From assembly GCF_009762325.1 (NCBI RefSeq), contig NZ_CP034348.1, forward strand, positions 3,788,501 to 3,852,500: 64,000 bases of DNA. Reading direction: 5' to 3'. The position numbers and the translations under genes are program-made. A model generated the notes under the pieces. The model did not search any database. It saw only the letters and a list, made by a program, of their open reading frames with translations, and had not been told where the DNA came from. Of the stretch, positions 10,348-19,315 are shown piece after piece. This DNA is from Roseovarius faecimaris (GTDB lineage Bacteria; Pseudomonadota; Alphaproteobacteria; Rhodobacterales; Rhodobacteraceae). Position 1 is the first letter of the stretch. Every line of letters starts with the position of its first letter.

Positions 10348-10493
10348 ATAGTGCAAAAAGGGCGCATTTTGCGCTGTTGTTAATTTTTTACCTATTCGCG
10401 GCGGTATTTATTCGGCACTTTCTGCTTTGATTTACGTCGGTCGAACCATAAAAGAAGAGCAGGCGGCCGATATTTTCGCCGAGGGATTACGGG

Positions 10494-11006
10494 ATGGGAC
10501 CGATGAGAGTTGTGCTGGGCTTTATACTTGTGACTGCTTTGGCCAGTTGCGAGACCTCGCCGTTCAGCGATGTCTTCTCAGCCACACAGGATACGTCGAA
10601 CCGCAGCTACTATCAGGACGAAGATCCGCTGGTCGCTGCGAAAATACAGTTCCGGGAAGGCAATTACGGGCGGGCGTACAAGCTTTTTGACAAGGCCATA
10701 GACGTTACCCCCGAAGATCCGGCGGCCTGGCTGGGCTTTGCCGCGGCTTCGGACATGCTGAACCGTTTCGACAAGGCCGATGTGGCGTATCGCAAGCTGA
10801 AGCCGATTATCGGGAACAGGATCGAGTTCCACAACAATTACGGGTACTCCCTGTTGTTGCGTGGCGATTTGCGCGGGGCGCGCAAGCATTTCATCAAGGC
10901 GTATGAGATCGACCCCTCTAACGAGCGGGCAGCGAACAATCTGGAAATGCTGCGCAACTCCATCAACTACGTGAAGCGCTCTCCGGGCGATCTGCAGGGC
11001 ATCTGA
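10494..11006 (+). CDS. tadD: Tad pilus TPR lipoprotein TadD
   Basis: This 170-residue protein has a lipoprotein signal with lipobox LASC (Cys at about residue 19). TPR-type repeats follow over about 45-150 (GNYGRAYKLFDKAIDVTPEDPAAWLG and a second copy near NEYGYS-like NNYGYSLLLRGDLRGARKHF). TadD is thought to act as a pilotin or assembly factor for the Tad secretin. The ATG at 10494 is used, and ATG 10503 is an alternative. It is the first gene of the tad locus, followed 13 bp later by the prepilin peptidase. The upstream 146 bp should carry its promoter. Confidence 0.82.
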   Translation: MGPMRVVLGFILVTALASCETSPFSDVFSATQDTSNRSYYQDEDPLVAAKIQFREGNYGRAYKLFDKAIDVTPEDPAAWLGFAAASDMLNRFDKADVAYRKLKPIIGNRIEFHNNYGYSLLLRGDLRGARKHFIKAYEIDPSNERAANNLEMLRNSINYVKRSPGDLQGI

Positions 11007-11019
11007 TTAAGAGCTTTCG

Positions 11020-11514
11020 GTGAGCGTCTTGGATCTGCCCGCCCTTGTCGTGGGGGCCATGGCCCTAGGGCTTATCCTGCATGTCGCCTGGTATGATTTT
11101 CGTCATCTGACCATCCGCAACAGTGCGGTTCTCCTGCTTCTGGCTCTCTACGGCCTTTATGCGGCTCTGACCGGTTTTTCCGCTCTGGCCAGTGATCTGG
11201 CGGCTGGGGTTGTGTTGTTCGTCCCCGGACTGGTGATGTGGCTCATGCGGTTGATGGGCGCGGGTGATGTGAAGCTGTATTTCGCACTTGGCCTGTTCAT
11301 CGGATTGGACCGGCTATGGCTCTTCGCGGTGCTTCTGCTGGGGGTGTCGGTCATGTTCCTGATCGCTTTGCAGGCGGCGCGGATCTTCCGAAACAAGTCT
11401 GTGCTTTGGCAAAGGCTTGGCGAGATACGTACAAGCGGAAAGGCACCTTATGCGGTAATCATGGGCGCCGCTGCGATCCCCGTTATTCTGTTGCGCCTTT
11501 TTTCTCAGGCTTGA
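11020..11514 (+). CDS. cpaA: Prepilin peptidase CpaA/TadV (A24 family)
   Basis: This 164-residue integral membrane aspartyl protease should process the Flp pilin and the TadE/F pseudopilins. The two catalytic aspartates are visible: D26 in WYDFRHLTIRN and D83 in the GAGDVK motif (residues 80-86). It lacks the N-methylation domain of the long PilD form, as usual for Tad peptidases. It starts with GTG at 11020. It lies between tadD and the TadG-like gene. Confidence 0.9.
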   Translation: MSVLDLPALVVGAMALGLILHVAWYDFRHLTIRNSAVLLLLALYGLYAALTGFSALASDLAAGVVLFVPGLVMWLMRLMGAGDVKLYFALGLFIGLDRLWLFAVLLLGVSVMFLIALQAARIFRNKSVLWQRLGEIRTSGKAPYAVIMGAAAIPVILLRLFSQA

Positions 11515-11584
11515 AGAAAACGGGGCTGTGTGGGATATTCGTTAGCAATTTGACGGGAAAGACTTTTTAGGGGAGAGGCGTGCG

Positions 11585-13291
11585 ATGCGCTCATTCTGCA
11601 GGGATCGCCGGGGCTTTGTCCTGGTTTTTGCGCTGCTTGTGATGCCGGTGTTTATCGGCTTCGCCTTCATCATTATCGACATCGGCCGGGGCAACAACGC
11701 GCATGCCGACCTCGCGGCGGCGGCGGATGCCGTAGCATTGGCGGGCGCGAGAGAGCTCGATGGTGGCCCCGATGCCATTGACGACGCCAAGGCCGCGATG
11801 GCGAATGTGAGCAACACGGTCAGCATGCTTGTCTCAACCGGGACCGACGTGGAAATCGTGCTGACCTATGAGGATACATCCGGAAACGAGTTCGGGGTGA
11901 CCTTTCTGACGGATATCCCTGAATTCGATACGACTCCGATCGATGCGGCCTGGCTGACCACCTATTCCACCACAGATGGCGAAGATGCCGAGTATGTTTA
12001 TGTGCAGGCACAGTCGCGCAACCTTGAAAACGTGTTTTTCAGCCCTCTCAATGCGCTGTCTTCAATTCCGATTGCGGCGACTGCGGTGGCAAAATCCACC
12101 TCTGCAGTCTGCGATATTCCACCGCTCTATATCTGCAATCCGTTCGAATTCGATGCATCGGGTCAGTATGTGGGCGATGAGCTTCAGGCAGCTTTTGCCC
12201 GCGGCGATCTGCATGGGCGGATGGTCCGCCTGCACCCGGCGGGCAATGACACGCATACCCCGGGGAATTTCGGATTTCTCAGCGTGAACGATCCGGATGT
12301 GAACAACGGCGCCCGGGCTATCTCGGACCTCTTTGCCGGGGCGCCCAACGGAACCTGTTATGAAGCCGGCAGTGTTGAAACCAAGCCAGGGGCGAGCAAC
12401 AGCATCGCGGCCGGGATCAACACGCGGTTCGATATGTATCTGTCGCCCTACCAGAACGGAGGTGCGTCAGGAGCGAACGGCTTTACGGCGCGGACCTCTC
12501 GCAATGTGCGCAAGGGCATTCATCCGTCGTCGTCCGGTCCGAATGTTGACAATTGTGTAACCCAGGGCGGCAGTATTCCAACCAGCGGTGGAAACGCCGT
12601 GGTTGTCGGGGACGATCACGTCTGGGACACGAACTCGGGTACGTTCAACCTGAATGGAACGATCGATCCGGCCTATGGCCTGCCTGATAATCTGACCATG
12701 CAGTCACCGAACACGGACGGGTCACTCGGGATGAATGCGGGGGTCGCGGGGGCCTATATCGGATCCGGGGCCTGGGATGTGCAGGAATATCTGGACCGTA
12801 ACTATGGCACCAACAACGTTCTGGCCTCTACGATCACCAGCAGTTTTCCTGGTGCCGACCCCTCGACATATTCGGGCCCGGGTTTTACCGGACCGTCGCG
12901 CTATGATGTCTATCTGTGGGAACAGTCTTCGGATAACACCACCGGATTTGACTATCAGTACCGGACCCTTGGAAGTACGACGGGCGAATCCGGTGAAGCA
13001 TTGTGCACACCCGGAACGGTCGCTCCGTGGGACCCCGATGATCCCACGACCGGGCCAGACCCCCGTGTCATGGTTGCGGCTATCGTGGATTGCGGCACGT
13101 ATTCCAACAATAACGGGCGGACCAATTTCCCGGTGAACGCCTATGCGAATATCTTCATGACCCGTCCTATGATCAACTATGCCCCGAGTACAGACATGAC
13201 GATTGATATCGAAATCATCGATATTACCGGCGTTGGTGGAAACGGGAATCTGGAAACCTTCATTCGCGACGAGGCGATACTCGTTCGCTGA
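11585..13291 (+). CDS. TadG-like Flp pilus assembly protein
   Basis: This 568-residue protein has the class III pseudopilin-like N-terminus DRRGFVLVFALLVMPVFIG (about 6-24). An ADLAAAADAVALAGARELDG segment (about 40-59) is typical of putative TadG/TadE-like proteins. The remaining ~500 residues form a Gly/Asn/Ser/Thr-rich extracytoplasmic domain with several cysteines. TadG is thought to anchor or tip the pilus. The ribosome binding site AGGGGAGAGG precedes the ATG. In this locus it precedes flp rather than following tadE/F, a rearranged order compared with many tad clusters. Confidence 0.8.
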   Translation: MRSFCRDRRGFVLVFALLVMPVFIGFAFIIIDIGRGNNAHADLAAAADAVALAGARELDGGPDAIDDAKAAMANVSNTVSMLVSTGTDVEIVLTYEDTSGNEFGVTFLTDIPEFDTTPIDAAWLTTYSTTDGEDAEYVYVQAQSRNLENVFFSPLNALSSIPIAATAVAKSTSAVCDIPPLYICNPFEFDASGQYVGDELQAAFARGDLHGRMVRLHPAGNDTHTPGNFGFLSVNDPDVNNGARAISDLFAGAPNGTCYEAGSVETKPGASNSIAAGINTRFDMYLSPYQNGGASGANGFTARTSRNVRKGIHPSSSGPNVDNCVTQGGSIPTSGGNAVVVGDDHVWDTNSGTFNLNGTIDPAYGLPDNLTMQSPNTDGSLGMNAGVAGAYIGSGAWDVQEYLDRNYGTNNVLASTITSSFPGADPSTYSGPGFTGPSRYDVYLWEQSSDNTTGFDYQYRTLGSTTGESGEALCTPGTVAPWDPDDPTTGPDPRVMVAAIVDCGTYSNNNGRTNFPVNAYANIFMTRPMINYAPSTDMTIDIEIIDITGVGGNGNLETFIRDEAILVR

Positions 13292-13394
13292 TCGCGTTCA
13301 CCTTCGGTATGCGGATCGTGACTCGGACGAATCATCTCTCGGTAGAGCTCGATGATTCTCGTCAGATCAAGAATCACGCCTGATCAACACAATC

Positions 13395-13421
13395 TTAACA
13401 AGTTATTAAAAAATACTTAAC
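13395..13421. promoter_or_regulatory. Tandem CtrA-type boxes upstream of flp
   Basis: Three TTAA half-sites begin at 13395, 13406 and 13417, each separated by exactly 7 bp. They make two overlapping perfect TTAA-N7-TTAA boxes, the third half extended to TTAAC. This matches the Caulobacter CtrA consensus. The element lies about 260 bp before the flp start in a 388 bp AT-rich gap (13292-13679) that otherwise holds an imperfect hairpin (GAATCAT 13329-13335 with ATGATTC 13352-13358) just after the TadG-like gene. CtrA control of the major pilin is known in Caulobacter (pilA). Confidence 0.65.
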
Positions 13422-13679
13422 AACCTATGCGGTTTCTACCGTTGCTGAATTGAGCGAAATAATCCTAAAAACCAGCAATTGTATTAGAAGTGATTAGAAA
13501 TGCAGGCTTTTCCCCGTTCATTCCTTGATCTGCTTTCGTACTATGGCAACAATGTGTCCTCAATGAGGTGATATTTGTTCGCTCTGTGTTTCGCGATCGA
13601 TATTGGGGGTCCTCATCGAGTTTGGTGAAAGTTGAGTGAATTGTTCGCCGATTTCACGGCAGAAAATGGAGAAGGGCTT

Positions 13680-13898
13680 ATGCTTAATAAGGTAAACCAC
13701 TACATTGTGGATTTGTTCCGCAGATTTCAGAGCGACGAAGATGGTCTGGCGCTCACCGAATATCTCATCCTGCTTGGTCTTCTGACCGCTGCGGTGATCA
13801 CCGCAGTGCTCGCCTTCGGTGGGCAGCTGGGTACCCTCTGGAATGGCTGGGCGACTTGGATCAACAGCCTGACGGGTGCGCCGCCGCCGATCACCTGA
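13680..13898 (+). CDS. flp: Flp-type major pilin
   Basis: This 72-residue pilin has a charged leader followed by the processing motif DGLALTEY. Cleavage is expected after G22, leaving Glu at +5 and Tyr at +6 of the mature protein, as in Flp pilins. A hydrophobic helix (about 26-46) and a short C-terminal tail ending in PPPIT follow. The ATG at 13680 with GAGAAGG just upstream is preferred over an in-frame TTG at 13632. The gene stands alone between non-coding stretches with its own CtrA-type box and a 3' hairpin, consistent with high, separate expression. Confidence 0.92.
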   Translation: MLNKVNHYIVDLFRRFQSDEDGLALTEYLILLGLLTAAVITAVLAFGGQLGTLWNGWATWINSLTGAPPPIT

Positions 13899-13951
13899 TC
13901 GCAAAAGGGCAAGTTTTGGAGAGCCAGAGCTTTGCCGGTCTGAGTAAATGG

Positions 13952-13976
13952 GCATCCCGGTCTTTGACCGGGGTGC
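13952..13976 (+). terminator. Strong hairpin after flp
   Basis: An 11 bp stem (one G-T pair) with a TTT loop lies about 55 bp after the flp stop; its arms include ATCCCGGTC and GACCGGGGT. No U-run follows, so it may limit read-through or protect the abundant pilin mRNA 3' end rather than act as a full terminator. Confidence 0.6.
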
Positions 13977-14113
13977 GCGATTGTAAAACCCCGCACTTGG
14001 TAGCCATGTGAATTTTTTAATGATATTGCGGGTCAGGCAATATGCCGATTTTATCCCTGGTGCCGTCAGCTTAGCATAATTGACGATCCGGCCGTATTTC
14101 CAGGAGCAGTCAA

Positions 14114-15241
14114 ATGCGGTTTTCAACGATCGCTAGCCTTTTAATCGCAGTTATCCTTGCCGGGCTTGCTGTCTATGGCGCACAGAACTGGCTCGACTTA
14201 GAGCGCCAGCAGTTCGCCAGTGACCTTCTGCAACGACAATCGCAGGCTGAAGCCGAAGCGAAGCCTGAAAACACGATTGTCGTGGCCAACGAGGCCATCA
14301 GCTTTGGCGAGCGGATCGACAACACCAAGGTGAGAGAAATCGCCTGGGCGGGCGACCTGAAGCCGGAAGGTTCTTTTGACACGGTTGACGCGCTGGTTGT
14401 CGGGACAACCGAGGATACAGCGCGTTTTGCCCTGACCAGCATGGCGCCGGGCGAGCCCATTCTTGCGTCGAAAGTCACCGATCCCGGACAGCGCGCAAAG
14501 CTGTCCACTGCGCTGTCACCGGGGAAAAAGGCGATTTCGATCCGCGTCAACGACGTGCTTGGCGTTGCCGGCTTTGTCCTGCCGGGTGACCGGGTCGATA
14601 TCTTGCTGACACGCAAGGACGGAAAAGGCGGTAGCTTTGTCGATGTGCTGTTGCAGGGCGTGAAGGTTCTCGCCATTGACCAGATTGCCGATGACCGCAA
14701 GGACAAGCCCAGCGTTGTGCGGACGGTGACCTTTGAGGTCGACACATCCGAAGCCCAGAAACTGGTGCTGGCGTCGAATGTCGGCACGCTGTCCCTGGCG
14801 CTGCGCAACGTCGCGTCCAACGATATTGAGGCGAACGAGCGCATCACGATCAACGATCTGAATGAATTCGATGTCGCCGAAGACCTGTTGCAGGCGGCTG
14901 TCGAAGAGCAAAACAGCGCCACAGAAGAGGCGGATCCGTCCCTTGAGCGCATCGAAAACATCGAAATGTTGCTCAAAAACCTCTCTGACGGCATGGCAGA
15001 GCAAATTCGCGGCGTTGAACAGAAGATTAATGAGCAAGAACCGGTTATTGTAGAGCGCGAAGTTATTAAAGAGGTTGTGGTTGAAAAAGAAGTACAACCA
15101 ATCGTGCCGATCATCCCGGTGAAACGCACTGTGGGTGTGATCCGCAATGGTACGCGGGATGAATACAAGGTCGATGCGAACAATTCGGAAAATGGCGAAG
15201 AAGAAGAAACAACCGCCGTCCCCGAAGAGACTTCGCAATAA
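14114..15241 (+). CDS. cpaB: Flp pilus assembly protein CpaB/RcpC
   Basis: This 375-residue periplasmic protein is anchored by an N-terminal helix (about 5-25). It has a SAF-like domain (about 50-115; PENTIVVANEAISFGERI) and the RcpC signature GDRVDILLTRKDGKG (about 157-171). The C-terminal third is acidic and coiled-coil-like (about 255-375) with VIVEREVIKEVVVEKEV. CpaB is thought to interact with the secretin CpaC. The ribosome binding site CAGGAG is well placed. It begins the block running to tadC. The long Glu-rich tail is lengthened compared with the typical ~280-residue family member. Confidence 0.9.
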   Translation: MRFSTIASLLIAVILAGLAVYGAQNWLDLERQQFASDLLQRQSQAEAEAKPENTIVVANEAISFGERIDNTKVREIAWAGDLKPEGSFDTVDALVVGTTEDTARFALTSMAPGEPILASKVTDPGQRAKLSTALSPGKKAISIRVNDVLGVAGFVLPGDRVDILLTRKDGKGGSFVDVLLQGVKVLAIDQIADDRKDKPSVVRTVTFEVDTSEAQKLVLASNVGTLSLALRNVASNDIEANERITINDLNEFDVAEDLLQAAVEEQNSATEEADPSLERIENIEMLLKNLSDGMAEQIRGVEQKINEQEPVIVEREVIKEVVVEKEVQPIVPIIPVKRTVGVIRNGTRDEYKVDANNSENGEEEETTAVPEETSQ

Positions 15242-15323
15242 GAAGGGGTCCAATTCCTGTGTTCGTGGTGAAAAGAGTTCGAAAAGATAATGTGACGGAT
15301 GCGGGACATATACAGGTCGGAAC

Positions 15324-16757
15324 ATGAGACATAGACGAGACAGCCTTGGCGCTGGAGTCGCCGTGCTAGAGTGCGTTAAGTTGGGGATCGCCGCGTTGAC
15401 AGTGGCGATGCTTATGCTGAGCAGCATTGCCTCTGCACAAACAAGAACAATCATCGTCGACGATGGGCGCGTCAGCAACATCGTGATGGCCGCGGGCCAG
15501 ACACTGACCGTTGAGACAGATCAGCCATTCGCCGACATCCTGATCGGCAATACGGCCATCCTGGACGTTTTTCCGCTGACCGATACGTCGCTTTACATCC
15601 AGTCCAAAGCAAACGGCACCACGAATATCACGCTGTATTCGGTGGAGAAGCAGCTGCTTGAAGTGATTGATGTCAAGGTGCGCACTGATTTCAGCGATCT
15701 GAAGAAGGCCATTCAATCGGCGGCACCGTCGGCGCAGATCACCGTGACCAATGTGAACGATCGCGTCAGATTGTCCGGCAAGGTGCGTGACAATGTGGAA
15801 CTGCGCCGCGTTCTGGATATCGCCTCGCAATATACCGAGCAGCCGGTGATCAATGCCGTGCGCGTCGAAAGTGCGCAGCAGGTTGAGCTGGACGTGCGGA
15901 TCATCGAGGTGGAACGCAATTCAGGTCGCGAGCTTGGCGTGGAACTCAACGGATCAAATGACAGCGGTTCAAATACGCTGGACACCGGCGCCACTCCGAC
16001 CGATGCGCCCTTCGGGATTGCAATTGGCAGCCTTCTGGAGATTTCCGGCTTTCAGATCGACCTCGTGATCAACGCACTCGAAGCACGGGGACTTGCCCGG
16101 CGTCTGGCAAATCCCAAGCTGGTCACGTCGAGCGGAAACGAAGCCAATTTCGTGGTCGGTGGTGAAGTGCCGATTTCGGTTTCTACCGCGGATGAAAACG
16201 GGGTTGTCACCACCAGCACGGATTACCGGGAGTTTGGTGTCAGGCTGAACTTTTTCCCGATCGTTCTGGATGACGAACTGATCCAGCTTCGTATCAGCCC
16301 GGAAGTCAGCGATATCGACCCGTCAATTGACGTGAACGGTCAACCCGGGTTCATCTCGCGCAAGGCTGAAACTACCGTGTCGCTGCGAAGCGGCCAAAGC
16401 TTTGCCATCGCCGGCCTGTTGCAAGCCAACAATGCCCGTAACGTGAGCCAGGTGCCGTGGCTTGGCCAGGTGCCGGTCCTGGGTGCGCTGTTCAGATCGA
16501 CCCGCTTCCAGAAGCGCGAGACCGATCTGGTCATCCTGGTGACGCCGCGCCTTGTGCGCCCCGCGAAACCGGGCGAGCCTCTGGCGACACCGCTGGATAC
16601 CACGCGGCCGTCCAACGATGTCGAGCTTTTCCTCCTCGGAATGCTCGAAGTGGACAAAAAACTGATCCGCAAATTCCAACAGGGCGACGGTGTCGTCGGC
16701 CCCTATGGACACATGATTGATCTGGAGTTTGAAGATGGCATTATCACCAAGAAATAA
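15324..16757 (+). CDS. cpaC: Tad pilus secretin CpaC/RcpA
   Basis: This 477-residue outer-membrane secretin has a signal peptide (to about residue 39, SIASAQT). N-terminal domains follow: a pilus-assembly BON-like region (about 45-190) with KANGTTNITLYS. The C-terminal secretin beta domain (about 225-425) contains NPKLVTSSGNEANFVVGGEVP and the family-typical VPWLGQVPVLGALFRS. The secretin forms the pilus exit channel, and TadD/RcpB-type lipoproteins assist it. The stop overlaps the next lipoprotein gene by 23 bp. Confidence 0.95.
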   Translation: MRHRRDSLGAGVAVLECVKLGIAALTVAMLMLSSIASAQTRTIIVDDGRVSNIVMAAGQTLTVETDQPFADILIGNTAILDVFPLTDTSLYIQSKANGTTNITLYSVEKQLLEVIDVKVRTDFSDLKKAIQSAAPSAQITVTNVNDRVRLSGKVRDNVELRRVLDIASQYTEQPVINAVRVESAQQVELDVRIIEVERNSGRELGVELNGSNDSGSNTLDTGATPTDAPFGIAIGSLLEISGFQIDLVINALEARGLARRLANPKLVTSSGNEANFVVGGEVPISVSTADENGVVTTSTDYREFGVRLNFFPIVLDDELIQLRISPEVSDIDPSIDVNGQPGFISRKAETTVSLRSGQSFAIAGLLQANNARNVSQVPWLGQVPVLGALFRSTRFQKRETDLVILVTPRLVRPAKPGEPLATPLDTTRPSNDVELFLLGMLEVDKKLIRKFQQGDGVVGPYGHMIDLEFEDGIITKK

Positions 16758-16938
16758 AGTGGTCGTCTTCGCGGTCTGCGCCCCGTTGCTGACAGCGGGA
16801 TGTGCTGCGGAATACATCAATCGCTGGGACACGGTTTCGAGCCGGGCCGGCAACGCGAACCAGGCGAATACCGCAATACAGGAAATCACCGCCTGGCCGA
16901 AAAATGTTGAAGACACGGATATCGAATACGGCGGCTAA
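16735..16938 (+). CDS. Small Tad-locus lipoprotein
   Basis: This 67-residue protein has a lipoprotein signal (lipobox LTAGC, Cys at about 21). A mature part of ~45 residues has the pattern RAGNANQANTAIQEITAWP...DTDIEYGG. Similar short proteins with a GNA-N-A-Q-I-PWP pattern occur after the secretin gene in other alphaproteobacterial tad loci (recalled, not searched). It takes the place where CpaD/RcpB is expected, so it may be a minimal secretin-associated lipoprotein. The ATG at 16735 is chosen because it gives a clean signal peptide; it lies inside the end of cpaC. Confidence 0.72.
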   Translation: MALSPRNKVVVFAVCAPLLTAGCAAEYINRWDTVSSRAGNANQANTAIQEITAWPKNVEDTDIEYGG

Positions 16939-16951
16939 GTTCCGCTCTGAA

Positions 16952-16980
16952 GGCGGCGCCTAAACCCGCCGCCCCATTTT
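16952..16980 (+). terminator. Possible weak terminator between the lipoprotein and tadE genes
   Basis: A 6 bp G+C stem GGCGGC/GCCGCC (16952-16957, 16968-16973) is followed by CCATTTT. It could partially terminate transcription in the middle of the tad block. Confidence 0.4.
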
Positions 16981-17047
16981 ATTGACGATTTGAAGGACGG
17001 TTACGTCAGCCGAGCCTTTTGGGGGCGAATCTGTAGGGGGCGAAGGG

Positions 17048-17518
17048 ATGTTGACCCGGCGCGGCAGATCATTTCGGGAAAACGAAGACGGGGTTGTGCT
17101 GATCGAGGCCCTGTTGGCGCTTCCTATTCTTCTGATCCTTGCCGTGGGGATCCTGGAGTTCGGCAATATGATGTGGCAGCGCCAGCAGTTGCAGGTTGGT
17201 GTGCGCGACGCGGCCCGCTACTGGAGCCGTTGCAGACCGTTGGCCAACGGTGCGACCTATATGCCATGTACGATCGACAAGGCGCGCAACATCGCCGTGT
17301 TCGGAAACCCCGATGGCACCGGAAACCCGCGCGTGCCGGGATGGAGCATTTCCGATGTCACCATCACACCCGCCACACCCGATCCCGTGCCGGATGACAC
17401 CGATATGGTCACAGTCAGCACCTCAACCGACTATCAGGGATCGCCGCTGTTCAACGCGGTCCTGACGGGGACGGTCGAAATCGGTTACTGGGCCCAGATG
17501 AGATATATCGGATGGTGA
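17048..17518 (+). CDS. tadE: TadE-like pseudopilin
   Basis: This 156-residue protein has the TadE N-terminal motif: EDGVVLIEALLALPILL (about 13-29) followed by a membrane helix and VRDAARYWSRC. A short periplasmic domain containing a Cys pair completes it. TadE pseudopilins are processed by CpaA and needed for pilus assembly. Its stop overlaps the start of the next pseudopilin gene. Confidence 0.85.
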   Translation: MLTRRGRSFRENEDGVVLIEALLALPILLILAVGILEFGNMMWQRQQLQVGVRDAARYWSRCRPLANGATYMPCTIDKARNIAVFGNPDGTGNPRVPGWSISDVTITPATPDPVPDDTDMVTVSTSTDYQGSPLFNAVLTGTVEIGYWAQMRYIGW

Positions 17519-18150
17519 GCGTATCGCTGAAACGTTTCTGGACGGATGAACGCGGCCTTTCGCTGACCGAAACGCTGCTGATCATGCCCATTGTCCTGAC
17601 CATCCTGATCGTGATGGTTGAGGCGGGTGTTGCCGTTTTCCAGTGGAACCAATCCACCAAGGCGGCGCAGATCGGCGCGCGAGTGGCTGCCGTTTCATCG
17701 CCCATCGTGGGCGATACCGCCTATGCCGCGCTGTCGGCAGACTGGACATCGACGGGCGAGGGCGATTCCGTCAACGGAAGCACAATCGCCGTGTCCTGCG
17801 GCCCGAGCGGCCCGGCTTGTGACCAGCAGCGCCTTGCCCGGCTTCTGACCGGGAGCGATACGAATTGCGACCCGCTTCAGACGACACTGGGTGCTGTCGT
17901 CGGTATGTGCGACGTGGCGCCCTTCATTGGACTGAATAATGTGCAGGTTACATATTATCGCTCGGGGCTGGGATATATCGGACGGCCCGGCGGGCCGGTG
18001 ACCAACATCACAGTCGAGTTGCGGAATCTGACCTTTGATTTCCTGCTTCTGGACGATCTCATCCCGGCCTTCGGAACTCTCACAATGCCCGCTCAGCCGG
18101 TGAGCATCACAAGCGAAGACGTCAACGATTGCAAAGACACGTGCCCCTAA
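17512..18150 (+). CDS. TadE/TadF-family pseudopilin
   Basis: This 212-residue protein has N-terminal ERGLSLTETLLIMPIVL (about 12-28), a single membrane helix and a ~170-residue periplasmic domain with five or six cysteines (SCGPSGPACDQQ, SDTNCDPL, VGMCD, NDCKDTC) that probably form disulfides. It overlaps the tadE stop by 7 bp. By position it corresponds to TadF. The Glu of the processing motif is conserved. Confidence 0.82.
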   Translation: MVSVSLKRFWTDERGLSLTETLLIMPIVLTILIVMVEAGVAVFQWNQSTKAAQIGARVAAVSSPIVGDTAYAALSADWTSTGEGDSVNGSTIAVSCGPSGPACDQQRLARLLTGSDTNCDPLQTTLGAVVGMCDVAPFIGLNNVQVTYYRSGLGYIGRPGGPVTNITVELRNLTFDFLLLDDLIPAFGTLTMPAQPVSITSEDVNDCKDTCP

Positions 18151-18169
18151 GAATCAAGAGCAGAGTAGT

Positions 18170-19315
18170 ATGAAACTTTCCAACAAAACCAATATCTTGT
18201 TGATCAATGCCGAGGGGACGCATCAGGATGATGTGGCGGCGCACCTCACCAGTAAGGCGAATTGCACGCTGAACCGGATCACGCCCGACCAGCTTCCGGA
18301 TCAGTTGTCGGAAGACGCGGCCGATGTGGTTATCATCGACCTGTCCAAACTGGAAAACGAGGAAGACAGGCTGCTTTCCGAAGTTCGCGGACAGGCACCG
18401 TCCATTCCGCTGATCGTAGTGTCGCATGAGCTTGGCTCGGAAGCGATGCGCAAGCTGTTCAAGTACAATGTGGAGGACTGGCTCAACAAGCCTATCAACG
18501 GTGAGGAGCTGATCAATGCGATCAACGCATCGGTGCGCAGCAACAAGGCCAGCCACAACCGCGTTCATGCCGTTGTCTCCTGCGTGGGTGGGGCGGGCGC
18601 CTCCACGATTGCGGTGTCGATGGCGGGGATCGCGGCCAGCAACCTTTTCCGGAAGAAAGCCGATATCGCGCTTTTCGATCTGGATTTTTCGACCGGAAAC
18701 TGCAGCTACCTGCTGAACATGGTCAGCGACGTCAATCTTGGCAATGTCGTTTCATCTCCGCGCCGGATCGACTCCGAGTTCATCAGCGTGATCCAGCAGC
18801 GACATGATGCGGGGTTTTTCCTGTATTCCTTCAAACGCCCTGAGCTGAGCACTGAAATGAACGGGTATGAACTGGTACTGCGGCTGCTCGATGCGGTGAC
18901 GCTTGAGCATCGGCATACCTTCCTCGACCTGCCTTATTATGAGACGGATTGGAAAGACGAGGTGCTGTCGGCCGTCAACACCTGCACTTTGGTGACCGAG
19001 CTCAACTTGCCTGCCCTGAAACATACGCTGGATCTGGTGACACGGGTGAAAGGGCTGAGGGGTGAAAGCTTTCCGGTCAGGGTGCTGATCAACAAAAGCA
19101 CGCGGAGCCTGTTCAGCCAACGTATCGGCAAGCGCAAGCTCAAGGAGCTTTTTGATGACACGCCCTTCAGCTTCGTGTCTTTCGATCCGGGTCTGATCGG
19201 CGAGGCCGCCGATCGCGGCATGCTTCCCGACGAAATCTCCAAGCGCAACAGCTTTACCAAGTCCTTGACCAAATACATGAAAACCATTGAACTGAATGCA
19301 GAGGCTGAAAGATGA
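18170..19315 (+). CDS. cpaE: Tad pilus localisation ATPase-like protein CpaE/TadZ
   Basis: This 381-residue protein has an N-terminal receiver-like domain (about 8-120) and a ParA/MinD-like domain (about 125-375). The P-loop is degenerate: CVGGAGAST replaces the usual K-G-G-x-G-K-[ST]-T and has lost both the signature and the Walker lysine, so strong ATP hydrolysis is doubtful. Walker B-like FDLDFSTGN (about 169-177) remains. TadZ/CpaE places the pilus machine at the pole. It overlaps the downstream L,D-transpeptidase gene by 4 bp. Confidence 0.88.
   Translation: MKLSNKTNILLINAEGTHQDDVAAHLTSKANCTLNRITPDQLPDQLSEDAADVVIIDLSKLENEEDRLLSEVRGQAPSIPLIVVSHELGSEAMRKLFKYNVEDWLNKPINGEELINAINASVRSNKASHNRVHAVVSCVGGAGASTIAVSMAGIAASNLFRKKADIALFDLDFSTGNCSYLLNMVSDVNLGNVVSSPRRIDSEFISVIQQRHDAGFFLYSFKRPELSTEMNGYELVLRLLDAVTLEHRHTFLDLPYYETDWKDEVLSAVNTCTLVTELNLPALKHTLDLVTRVKGLRGESFPVRVLINKSTRSLFSQRIGKRKLKELFDDTPFSFVSFDPGLIGEAADRGMLPDEISKRNSFTKSLTKYMKTIELNAEAER

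Noticed and set aside
14173-15309. 378-codon minus-strand frame
   Set aside because: Antisense to cpaB; Ser/Thr/Arg-rich shadow without motifs.
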